Of a DNA stretch of 39,428 nucleotides, positions 15,779-23,340 are shown in pieces. The DNA comes from a virus: IMG/VR virus record IMGVR_UViG_3300037541_000699, positions 1 to 39,428 of that record; one strand, written 5' to 3'. A program made the position numbers and the translations under genes. Positions within the stretch are counted from its first letter, which is position 1. Each line of letters opens with the position of its first letter. The notes under the pieces are model-generated. The model saw only the letters and a program-made list of their open reading frames with translations. It was not told where the DNA came from and ran no database searches.

Positions 15779-16342
15779 TCAAAAGCCACATGACTGCCGG
15801 AGGGATGCCATAGGGAACGCGGGGCCGGGATCGTTTTTCCGCGTGGGGGCGATGTCGTCGTGCCCGACGATGTCGTCGAGCTGGTAGCGAGTGACGAGGG
15901 CTTTGGAGACGGCTTCGCAGGCGGCGAGTTGAGCGAGGGGATAGGCTTCCCAGCGCTGATGCAGGCCTCCGTGTTTGTGTTTGGCGGAAACGAGCGGCAG
16001 CTTGGACCAGCGTAGCGCGAGTCGGGCGTCGTTGCCTGCGTTGGCTAGCTCGATGCCGAGGGTGCAAGCGTTGAGGTTTTTGTGCCCCTGCCATTGGGAC
16101 ACGCCTGCATGGCCACAGGTGCGATCAAACGGGCGCGTCTGATAGACGGTGCCGTCGCGGTCGATGACGAGGTGAGCGGAGGCACCTTTGGCGGCGGGCG
16201 TGCGCCAAAATTCGATGGAGGATTCGGCGCTGGCTCCGGCGGTGAAGTGGATGACGAGGAAACGACGCACAGGCATTTTTGCGCCGCCTTGGATGGGACG
16301 ACGCAGGGCGGTTCCGAGCCAGTGGTCGTCGGTGATGCTCAT
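15779..16342 (-). CDS. N-acetylmuramoyl-L-alanine amidase (endolysin)
   Basis: A peptidoglycan amidase of 187 residues, matching the Amidase_2 domain throughout. Zinc ligands are visible as His32 (IHFTAG), His161 (VGHDDI) and Asp171 (RKNDPGPAF, where other members have Cys). Glu98 in GIELAN fits the conserved core. There is no signal peptide, so release to the cell wall should depend on the holin-like gene just upstream. It is the last gene of the late operon before the att site. Confidence 0.92.
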   Translation of the reverse strand: MSITDDHWLGTALRRPIQGGAKMPVRRFLVIHFTAGASAESSIEFWRTPAAKGASAHLVIDRDGTVYQTRPFDRTCGHAGVSQWQGHKNLNACTLGIELANAGNDARLALRWSKLPLVSAKHKHGGLHQRWEAYPLAQLAACEAVSKALVTRYQLDDIVGHDDIAPTRKNDPGPAFPMASLRQSCGF

Positions 16343-16352
16343 GGGTGTTGGC

Positions 16353-16721
16353 TCATTTACCGCTGGTCACATCCACCACGAGACGGCGCTGGCTGTAGCC
16401 GATCACGGCGGTCTGCATGGCAGAGCGAGCGGCATCTTGGCCGATGCCGAGCCACTGGGGTGAGCTGAGGCCCAGGAATGCCTTGCTGCCATTGGCGGTG
16501 GTCGTGCAGCTCGGCAGCGTGAGCAGGCAAAGGCAGCCGAGGAGGAGCTTGAGGGAGCCAGTGACGCCTGCGTCTTTGGCGACGTAGCCCAGGATGGCAA
16601 TGGTGACGGGGATGAGCCATTGCTGCCAGTTGGCGAGGTCGCCGCCATTGCCCTGGTAGATGGCGAGGAAGGACAGGCCAGCGAGTGCGGCTCCGATGAG
16701 CGTGGTGCGGTAGTTTTTCAT
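16353..16721 (-). CDS. Holin-like protein fused to a lipoprotein segment
   Basis: A 122-residue protein. The first 55 residues look like a small phage holin: TM at about 8-24 (LIGAALAGLSFLAIYQG) and 35-50 (WLIPVTIAILGYVAKDA). Instead of ending, the frame continues into LKLLLGCLCLLTLPSC, a lipoprotein-type signal with lipobox LPSC, then a 50-residue polar tail. No start codon separates the parts. ATG 16721 is chosen over TTG 16733. It could combine holin and outer-membrane-spanin-like parts. TGTCAA late motif at 16738-16743. Confidence 0.65.
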   Translation of the reverse strand: MKNYRTTLIGAALAGLSFLAIYQGNGGDLANWQQWLIPVTIAILGYVAKDAGVTGSLKLLLGCLCLLTLPSCTTTANGSKAFLGLSSPQWLGIGQDAARSAMQTAVIGYSQRRLVVDVTSGK

Positions 16722-16746
16722 GTTACCACTCAACCCGTGTCAATGC

Positions 16747-17022
16747 TCAGGCATGGTGGCGGTCGTGCGAGGCGTTGGACAGTAGATTGGCGAGTTGCTT
16801 GTGCAGCTCGATGCGGTCGGCCTCGCAGCGGTCGCTGCGCTCGCGGAGGCGCTGGAGTTCACGATCCATGGCATTGAGGCGATCAGTTCGCTCTTTGTTG
16901 AGCTCGGTTACGAGCGCCTGGTTGCCTTTGGTTTGCCACCAGACTGCGATGACCAGGATCATGGCCACGGGGCCGGTGGAGACGATGACTTCGAATGCTT
17001 TGGCAATGAGGGTGGGTTCCAT
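16747..17022 (-). CDS. Small membrane-anchored coiled-coil lysis protein
   Basis: 91 residues: an N-terminal TM segment (about 11-28, VIVSTGPVAMILVIAVWW) followed by a charged coiled coil (ELNKERTDRLNAMDRELQRL onward). This is the topology of Rz-type inner-membrane spanins and some holins. It sits between a tail gene and the holin-like gene, 3 bases after the previous stop. Which lysis role it plays cannot be told. Confidence 0.6.
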   Translation of the reverse strand: MEPTLIAKAFEVIVSTGPVAMILVIAVWWQTKGNQALVTELNKERTDRLNAMDRELQRLRERSDRCEADRIELHKQLANLLSNASHDRHHA

Positions 17023-17024
17023 GG

Positions 17025-17477
17025 TCAGAGCGTTTGCGCGGTGGCGAAGATGGCGTCGATTTGCTCCGGGGTTTGGTCAACGGCTAAAGCGAGGGCAATG
17101 ACGAATGGGTGATCGCGCTGGACGGTGGTGCTTTGCGCGGTCTGCCACCAGATTTTCCCTTCGAGCGTGGCAAGTGCGGCGGCTTCAACTTGCTCGTAGA
17201 GACCTGCTTGGAGGAGCGCAAAGGCGAGGGAGCGGAACGGAACGATGACTGGAGTCGCTGGGATGTCGTGGACCTGCCAGTCGAGTGTTAGGGTCTTCGC
17301 GGCGTGGTCGTGGGCTTCTGTGCGGGTGAGGTATTGCGTCGCGGTGATCTCCGGCTGTGGTGTTTCGATGATCTCGTAAATTTGCAAATGCGGTTCGAGA
17401 TCCTGAACCGGCTCGTCGTCGGCACGGGAGTAGCCTGCGGAGAATTGACCTGTCAGAGTGTTGTAGATGCGTTTCAT
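17025..17477 (-). CDS. Putative tail-fibre-associated protein
   Basis: Not recognised with certainty. A 150-residue soluble protein with ATGA overlap to the LamG gene upstream. Small proteins directly after fibre genes are often fibre assembly or capping factors; that is the only argument for a role. No signal peptide or TM. Confidence 0.5.
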   Translation of the reverse strand: MKRIYNTLTGQFSAGYSRADDEPVQDLEPHLQIYEIIETPQPEITATQYLTRTEAHDHAAKTLTLDWQVHDIPATPVIVPFRSLAFALLQAGLYEQVEAAALATLEGKIWWQTAQSTTVQRDHPFVIALALAVDQTPEQIDAIFATAQTL

Positions 17478-18247
17478 GAATCTGAATGTGGGCCGGTTGG
17501 CGGGGTGAAATTAATGGTATAGCGCGCGACACCTTTTGTGATACGTGCTTCGTCCATGAACCCGTTGAACCATTCGGAAGGCCTTGTGTCTGAGGTGGCA
17601 AATGGTTGCCCGTTGTCGACGAGCGCCGCAGAACTGGTCGCAACGACGGTGCCGACGCCGTCGAGATAGGCGGTGAAGGTCGTGCCGTTCCTCACCAGCG
17701 CCACGTGATGCCAGGTGTTGGCCGCGATGGTCCCGACCGTCACTCCATTGGCAATATTCCACGTGCTGCCATTCGACGACAGAAAGGCGTAAAGTGTTGT
17801 TCCGTTTTTCCACAGCATGTAGGGACCGACTGCGCTCAAGCCGCGCTTGGTGAGTATCCCCGCGAAACCACTGGCGGAACTCCATCGCACAAAGGCCTCG
17901 ATTGTGAAATTCCCTGTCCCAAACTCGAAATCCGCATGATCGGCGAAGGTAATTGCTGAGTTGTCGCTCGTGTGCGACAAGCTAGCTGTCCCGAATTTTT
18001 GCTGCGCCGTGCTGATTTGCGCGGAGCCGAGCACAGTGGCGGTTTTGGCGCTTGAGGAGCTATCGACGATGGTCGTGCTGCCGTTGGTGCCGTCGCAGTG
18101 GAGCGAAAGAACGACGTTGGCAAAATACTCATCGCTACCAGGAGGCGGCGCGGGCGGCGTGCTGCTGATGTGGTCATAGACCACGATGGAGCCGGGCGAG
18201 TAGAGCGCCAGAGCGACGCAGAGCAGAGCGGTGAGGAGGTGTTTCAT
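17474..18247 (-). CDS. LamG/concanavalin-like lectin protein with signal peptide
   Basis: A 257-residue protein whose residues about 45-250 have the LamG_3-type jelly-roll pattern (LSLHCDGTNGSTTIVDSS, FGTGNFTIEAFVRWSS, WHHVALVRNG, FNGFMDEARITKG). Such domains bind glycans, fitting a receptor-binding tail component. The N-terminus MKHLLTALLCVALALYSPGS looks like a Sec signal peptide or anchor, which is unusual for a virion protein. The ATG shares one base with the stop of the fibre gene upstream (TAATG). Confidence 0.75.
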   Translation of the reverse strand: MKHLLTALLCVALALYSPGSIVVYDHISSTPPAPPPGSDEYFANVVLSLHCDGTNGSTTIVDSSSSAKTATVLGSAQISTAQQKFGTASLSHTSDNSAITFADHADFEFGTGNFTIEAFVRWSSASGFAGILTKRGLSAVGPYMLWKNGTTLYAFLSSNGSTWNIANGVTVGTIAANTWHHVALVRNGTTFTAYLDGVGTVVATSSAALVDNGQPFATSDTRPSEWFNGFMDEARITKGVARYTINFTPPTGPHSDS

Positions 18248-19710
18248 TAGCGTGTGCCGTAGAGGGTGACGGTTACACCGGCTCCAGAAGTGGAAGCGCC
18301 AACTTGGTCGAAATCGAAACTGATAATCGCGTCGTCACTGATCGCGCTGTCGGTGATGGTGGCCGCGCTGGCAGCGGTCGTGCTCGTGGTCTCGCTCGCG
18401 TCAATGCTCAGCTTCGTGCCGAGCACGGTGCTGCTGGTTTCGTTGATGTCGATGATGATCGTGCTGCCAGTCGGCGCGGTGAGGCATTGCGCACGGACGG
18501 CAGTGAGCGTGAAGGCAAAAGGCACACGGCGGCTTTTTTTGTTGGTGCCTGCGGTGATCGCCGTGGTGTCGTCGGTGAGGACAAAGACGATTTCGACGCG
18601 CTCTGCATCGACGAGGCGGTTGTCGCTGCCTTGGACCGCGACGCTGGCGGAGGTCTCGCCATCGGTGGCGAGTTCGACGGTGCCGCGTGTGGTCGTGGTG
18701 CCTGCGTCAACCTTCGTGCCTGCGATGGCTGCGCTGGCATTGATGTCAGCGTTGACGATGGTGCCGTCGGTGATTTGCGCGGAGGCGACGGCACTGAGTC
18801 CAGCGAGTGTGCCCGCGTCGGAGATCGTGGCAAGCAACTGTGTGCCGGTATGGTTGGCACGGGCGAGCGGGTCGGTGGCGAGTTTCGAGAGAGCGATGGC
18901 TGCGCTGGCATTGATGTCAGCGTTGACGATGGTGCCGTCGCTGATCTTGGCGCTGGTGATGATGCCGTCTGCTAGGTCCGTGCTGGCGATGTCGGTCCAT
19001 TGGGGGGCGGCGGATTGACCGAAGCCGGGGCCTGTTTGCGTTAGAAATTTTTTGGTTGTCTCCGTGTTGCCCGTCAGCCTCGCAAACACCCCTGGAGACG
19101 AGCCATAAAGGATGTCTCCCGTGCTGACGGTGCTTAGCCCTGTGCCCCCCATGGGGACGGTCACTGCGGCAAGATTTTCATACCCGGTGCCATTCCAGCG
19201 GAGGATGCCCGTGCCCGAAAAAATGGAACCAAATCCAGCCGCGATCGTGGCGAGGTTGGCGCTGTAGGCCTGAACGTTGGTGCCAATGACGAGACCCAGC
19301 GTGCTGCGTTGCGCGGAGGCGTTGGCATCATCCATGAGGGCGAGACCGGCGGCGGTGGCACTGGATAGCGTGGTGAGGGTGGAGCTGAGGGGCTGGTAAG
19401 TCGTGGCGGCCGTGGCGGTGGCGAGCTTGGCGTTGAGTGCGGTTTGGAGGTCGGTTTGATCGGCGAGGGTGCCGGTGATTTCTCCCCACGCGGACGCTCC
19501 GCCGCTGCCACTGCCAAAGCCGGTGATCGTGGAGCCGCTGGCGGCGATGATGCTGGCCCCGCTGGCGATGGTGAGGGTTTTGCCAGAGCCGATGACGAGG
19601 TTCTCCGTGATGGTGTTGCCGTTGACGTTTTTTAGGACGGTTTTGGTCTGCGCATGAAGCGCAGTGATGAGCAATGTGAATACAAGGAGGATGCGAGCGA
19701 GCAAAGGCAT
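18247..19710 (-). CDS. Tail fibre-like repeat protein with signal peptide
   Basis: 487 residues, rich in Thr/Ser/Ala/Gly. The start at 19710 is chosen because it begins a clear signal-like segment (MPLLARILLVFTLLITALHA, possible cleavage after AHA-type site near 20-21); an upstream extension would be Pro/Thr-rich nonsense overlapping the previous gene. The body has strand-rich repeats including two copies of DGTIVNADINASAAIA about 60 residues apart, typical of phage fibre stalks. The C-terminal 120 residues look globular. Followed at once by the LamG gene. Confidence 0.72.
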   Translation of the reverse strand: MPLLARILLVFTLLITALHAQTKTVLKNVNGNTITENLVIGSGKTLTIASGASIIAASGSTITGFGSGSGGASAWGEITGTLADQTDLQTALNAKLATATAATTYQPLSSTLTTLSSATAAGLALMDDANASAQRSTLGLVIGTNVQAYSANLATIAAGFGSIFSGTGILRWNGTGYENLAAVTVPMGGTGLSTVSTGDILYGSSPGVFARLTGNTETTKKFLTQTGPGFGQSAAPQWTDIASTDLADGIITSAKISDGTIVNADINASAAIALSKLATDPLARANHTGTQLLATISDAGTLAGLSAVASAQITDGTIVNADINASAAIAGTKVDAGTTTTRGTVELATDGETSASVAVQGSDNRLVDAERVEIVFVLTDDTTAITAGTNKKSRRVPFAFTLTAVRAQCLTAPTGSTIIIDINETSSTVLGTKLSIDASETTSTTAASAATITDSAISDDAIISFDFDQVGASTSGAGVTVTLYGTR

Positions 19711-19738
19711 AAGAGGGTGAGATGTGGGGCGTGAGATT

Positions 19739-20524
19739 TTAGCGGACGCGTTTCCAGATTTGGGCGTTGGTGCTGGCGTTGTAGTCGTCGGGGCGCACGA
19801 TGCCGTTGGCGCTGTCTTCGGCGGTGGTGCCTGCGAATAAGCGCCAGTCTTGCAGCTCATCGGCGACGTAGATTTGCGCGAGCATCAGCGTCTTTTCCAC
19901 GGTGGGGATGCCATCGAGCGCGGTGGTGCCACCGCCGGTGAGGGCGGTGATGTCTTTGTAGTAGAGCACTGGAGACGGCGAGGGCTGTGAGCTGATGGCG
20001 ACCGCGCCGTCCGTGGGGCGCACCACGTCGGAGAGGATGAGGACGGGCACCCATTGACTGGACTGCGGAACACTGTCTGTGATCGTCTGAATTTGCAGAT
20101 GGCAATAGACGCTGCTAGTGCCTGCGGGAAGGAGCGCGGAGAGGTCGTCACCACTGAGATCAAGCGTGCCGAGGTAAAATCCGCCGGGGTCGTCGGTGAG
20201 GTCGCTGGCGACGTTGTCGGTGAGGCTGGCGGGTTTGTCCCAGGTGTCGTCGGTGATCTGAGCGAGGGGATCGACGTTGTTGTGATCGTCCCATTTCTTC
20301 AGCGCGGCGCTGATCGTGGTGCCACTGGGCAAGAGCACGGCTTCGTTGTCTTCCCATGGATCAAAGACGCGGAGGCGAAGCGTGGGCTTGTCGCCGCGCT
20401 GGAGACGCAGCGCACCGGGTGGCGGGGTGCCGAGGGAGGACTCGACATCGCCGAAAGGACCGTAACCCCCTTGGGAGTTGGTGAGCTGGCCGGTGCGGAG
20501 ATTGAGATACGCGGTGAGGATCAC
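19739..20524 (-). CDS. Baseplate/tail-tip protein, unknown
   Basis: Not recognised. 261 residues, beta-rich, starting MILTAYLNLRTGQL, reading like a virion surface protein upstream of the fibre. The start is GTG at 20522-20524. The late motif TGTCAAA lies at 20538-20544 on the plus strand, 14 bases upstream. Confidence 0.6.
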   Translation of the reverse strand: MILTAYLNLRTGQLTNSQGGYGPFGDVESSLGTPPPGALRLQRGDKPTLRLRVFDPWEDNEAVLLPSGTTISAALKKWDDHNNVDPLAQITDDTWDKPASLTDNVASDLTDDPGGFYLGTLDLSGDDLSALLPAGTSSVYCHLQIQTITDSVPQSSQWVPVLILSDVVRPTDGAVAISSQPSPSPVLYYKDITALTGGGTTALDGIPTVEKTLMLAQIYVADELQDWRLFAGTTAEDSANGIVRPDDYNASTNAQIWKRVR

Positions 20525-20585
20525 GCGAGAGGACGCGTGTCAAAACATGGGACGAGATTGACGAGGTTGACCGGATTGACGGGGA

Positions 20586-21740
20586 TTATGCGAGCGAGAT
20601 GACGACGTTGGCGATGACATCGGTGGTGGGAAACTCGGTGGCGGGGATGTCGTCGTCAAACCAGTCGCTGACGGCACCGGCGGCGATGCTGGCACTGTGG
20701 CTGGTGCCGCCTTGGTCCCAGGTGAGGTCGAGAGCGCGGCCGGTGACACGCCAGCGGTAGCGGTAGCTGTTCACTCGGCGAGCTATGAGGGCATCTGGCA
20801 CAGCATCCCAATAGCCGAGATTTTGCGTGATGTCCGTGGGCGCGTCGGCATTCGAGAGCCAGGTCCAGGAGCTGGCGACGGCTGGCTCGCCGTCGTTTTC
20901 CAAGCCTTCTTCGGCCGCAGGGATGAGCAGCGCAGGATCGAGGACGCCGGAATAGGTGATCGTTGTTGTGCCATCGGGCGCACCGTAGTCGAATTCGGGG
21001 TCTTCATCGCTCGCGACTTCCACCTCCGGACAGGTGTAGGATTCGTCGAGCGGCGTGTGGAGATGCACGCCGCCGGCGGCGGTCTGCGTCTCGGTGATGG
21101 TGCCGTTGACGTAAGGCGTGACGCTGGTGAGGACGCGATACACCACGCCGGAAACGATCTCGCGATAACAGGTGAAGGCCGTGGCCCAGCGGTATTGGCG
21201 CTCCAGCTCCAGGGTGATCTCTCGGGGAGGTAACTCGCGCTCGAAGACCAGGTCGTCACCGCCGGAAGAGCGGCGCATGCCAGGGAGCTGGAGTTGCCGC
21301 TGCGTGGCGCGTGAGAGCGCTTCGAGCGTGCGCTCGGTGTCTCTGCACCAATCACGCCACACGGCGCTGGAAAGCGGCAGCATGGGCGCAGTGGTGGCAT
21401 CGACGGTGATGCGGGCGCTGGCCTGCATGCTCTCCGTGCCGAGATGCAGCGCGGCGGAGATTTTGGAGAGGTTGGCATCGACCGCGTCTTTCCACGGGCG
21501 CAGGCCTTGCGGCCAGCGCGGCAAGGCGACGGCGTTGCTGGTGGCGGTGCCATTGCCAGTGCCTTCGATCATTGTGATCTGCTCGCCGCTTTGCGAGACG
21601 CGTGTGCCGCTGATTTGGATCTGCACCTTGGCGGCTTGCGCGAGGCGCTCGATGAAGGACTGCACTGCTTTGCGCCAGGGCACCAGGCCTGTTGGCCAGC
21701 GCGGGGCGCGGAGCTGACGTGTGGAGGCGGTGGCGTTCAT
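20586..21740 (-). CDS. Tail protein with internal repeat, unknown
   Basis: Not recognised. 384 residues. The N-terminal region contains two related segments, RAPRWPTGLVPWRKAV (about 11-26) and ALPRWPQGLRPWKDAV (about 72-87), each followed by a helical stretch, suggesting internal duplication. The C-terminal half is beta-rich. The start overlaps the stop of the preceding gene (ATGA). Probably a minor tail or baseplate component by position. Confidence 0.6.
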   Translation of the reverse strand: MNATASTRQLRAPRWPTGLVPWRKAVQSFIERLAQAAKVQIQISGTRVSQSGEQITMIEGTGNGTATSNAVALPRWPQGLRPWKDAVDANLSKISAALHLGTESMQASARITVDATTAPMLPLSSAVWRDWCRDTERTLEALSRATQRQLQLPGMRRSSGGDDLVFERELPPREITLELERQYRWATAFTCYREIVSGVVYRVLTSVTPYVNGTITETQTAAGGVHLHTPLDESYTCPEVEVASDEDPEFDYGAPDGTTTITYSGVLDPALLIPAAEEGLENDGEPAVASSWTWLSNADAPTDITQNLGYWDAVPDALIARRVNSYRYRWRVTGRALDLTWDQGGTSHSASIAAGAVSDWFDDDIPATEFPTTDVIANVVISLA

Positions 21741-22102
21741 GCGGGCGTTAAGGAGTCGGGCTTATCGAGCTTGAGGCCGAAGAACACGAGATCCATGATG
21801 ACGTGCTTGCCATCTGCCGCGATGGCGACGGACTTCGGCGGGCGATTGCCCGACATGTCGCCGACGCGGCTGTTGTCAGGCCATTGCTTGAGCCAGGCGG
21901 AGGTGATGGCGCTGCTGTCGGCGCAGAGGGCGCGGACGTGCTCCAGATCGACGCCGGGGACGCGCAAGCCGAGCGTGATGGTGGCTTGCTGTTGCGGGTT
22001 GACCTGATGCTTCACGATGGGGCTTTTGCCTTCTTCGATCAAGGGCGCGAGGAGGTGTGAGGCGAAGGCGCGGAGTTCGGTGTCGAGTTGTGCAGGGGTC
22101 AT
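21737..22102 (-). CDS. Minor tail protein, unknown
   Basis: Not recognised. 121 residues, soluble, no clear motif. The start codon lies 4 bases from a 15-copy heptamer array that occupies its entire leader, so no Shine-Dalgarno site is possible in the usual place. Translation may depend on coupling or unstructured leader sequence. Confidence 0.58.
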   Translation of the reverse strand: MTPAQLDTELRAFASHLLAPLIEEGKSPIVKHQVNPQQQATITLGLRVPGVDLEHVRALCADSSAITSAWLKQWPDNSRVGDMSGNRPPKSVAIAADGKHVIMDLVFFGLKLDKPDSLTPA

Positions 22103-22106
22103 GGGG

Positions 22107-22257
22107 CTGGATGCTGGATGCTGGATGCTGGATGCTGGATGCTGGATGCTGGATGCTGGATGCTGGATGCTGGATGCTGGATGCTGGATGCTGGATGCTG
22201 GATGCTGGATGCTAGAATCTAGGATCTAGGATCTAGGATCGAGGATCGAGGATCGAG
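22107..22257. repeat. Heptanucleotide tandem array (15 x CTGGATG plus variants)
   Basis: Fifteen perfect CTGGATG units at 22107-22211, followed by CTAGAAT, three CTAGGAT-type and three CGAGGAT-type heptamers to 22257. The array exactly fills the gap between two tail genes. Perfect tandem copies imply recent slippage expansion. Not a CRISPR: units are 7 bases with no spacers. Confidence 0.95.
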
Positions 22258-23337
22258 TCACCGGAACATCACGGGCCAGATGTAGCGATAGACTTTTTGA
22301 TAGACCATGGATTGGATCTGGCTGTTGAGAGTGGCTTGTGTGGGGGCAGAGATGAGGGTCCAGCCGTAGGGGTAGTTGTAAGTGAGTTCGTCCGCCGTCA
22401 GGGTGATCGTGGGAATGGTGGGCGCATTTTCGGGCGCTCCAATGGACGGCACGGAATACGTGGGCAGGGAGCCAGCGGCGGAGAGGTAGGTGTCGGTGAC
22501 GACGACTTCGGGGAGGTGAAAATTCGTGTAGCGGGGCGTGTCCGGCCAGCCTGCATACAGACCGATGGTGATTGGTTCGCTGCTGCTGAATTGTTGGCCG
22601 TTGACCGTGATCATTCGGTGATACGGCTTAGCTTCTTCAAAGCCGCGATAGGTGCAGTCGGCGGTCACGAAATCGGTGTTGTCGTCTTGATGGCTGAGGT
22701 CGCAGAGGAAGAGGTAGGGATGCGAGGGATGCGAGGCACCGAGCGCGAACTCTCCCGCGATGACTTCTCCGGCGCTGATATTGCTGCCGAGCGCTGCTGC
22801 GCTGCCGCCGCTGGTGAGGGAGACCCTGAAGGTGTCTGCGGTGCGGTCGATCACGAAGTAAGGCACGCCCAGCGAGGTGTCGCTTTGCGGGACGAGACTG
22901 CTGCCACCCGTCAAGCGAGCGAAGAAGACGCGACGGCCATTCTGGAAGCCGTGCGCATTGCAGGTGATGACGCCGGAGCTGGAAACGCCGGTGCAGGATT
23001 TCCACGCGGCATGCCAGGAGAGGTAGCGCACGGTGCGTTCATCCCATCCGGCTTCGATGGTGCGGCGCTTGCCACGGCTGAGGATTTTGGTGGGGTAGCT
23101 CTCATCGAGCGAGCCTTCGGCGGTGATCTGCCACTCATGGCTGATGCCGCTGGTGGTATGGCTGAGTTCCACGATGATCATGCCGGGAAAGTCGGGGCAG
23201 GGATCGCCCGCGCTCAACGTGGTGGTGAGCGGGGTTTTGTAGCTGCCTTGGAGCACATCGACGCCGCGAAGCTGCGTGCGCTTGACGATGGGATGACGCC
23301 AGAGCGGAAGTGTGCCGGAGGAGAACGTGGGTTGCAT
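22258..23337 (-). CDS. Tail protein downstream of tape measure, unknown
   Basis: Not recognised. 359 residues, beta-rich. Starts MQPTFSSGTLPLWRHPIVKR 3 bases after the tape measure stop. Position right after the tape measure is usual for distal tail or baseplate hub proteins. No peptidase or lectin motif visible. Confidence 0.62.
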   Translation of the reverse strand: MQPTFSSGTLPLWRHPIVKRTQLRGVDVLQGSYKTPLTTTLSAGDPCPDFPGMIIVELSHTTSGISHEWQITAEGSLDESYPTKILSRGKRRTIEAGWDERTVRYLSWHAAWKSCTGVSSSGVITCNAHGFQNGRRVFFARLTGGSSLVPQSDTSLGVPYFVIDRTADTFRVSLTSGGSAAALGSNISAGEVIAGEFALGASHPSHPYLFLCDLSHQDDNTDFVTADCTYRGFEEAKPYHRMITVNGQQFSSSEPITIGLYAGWPDTPRYTNFHLPEVVVTDTYLSAAGSLPTYSVPSIGAPENAPTIPTITLTADELTYNYPYGWTLISAPTQATLNSQIQSMVYQKVYRYIWPVMFR

Positions 23338-23340
23338 GGA

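Noticed and set aside
22107-22257. Possible CRISPR array
   Set aside because: Seven-base units without spacers, and no cas genes nearby.
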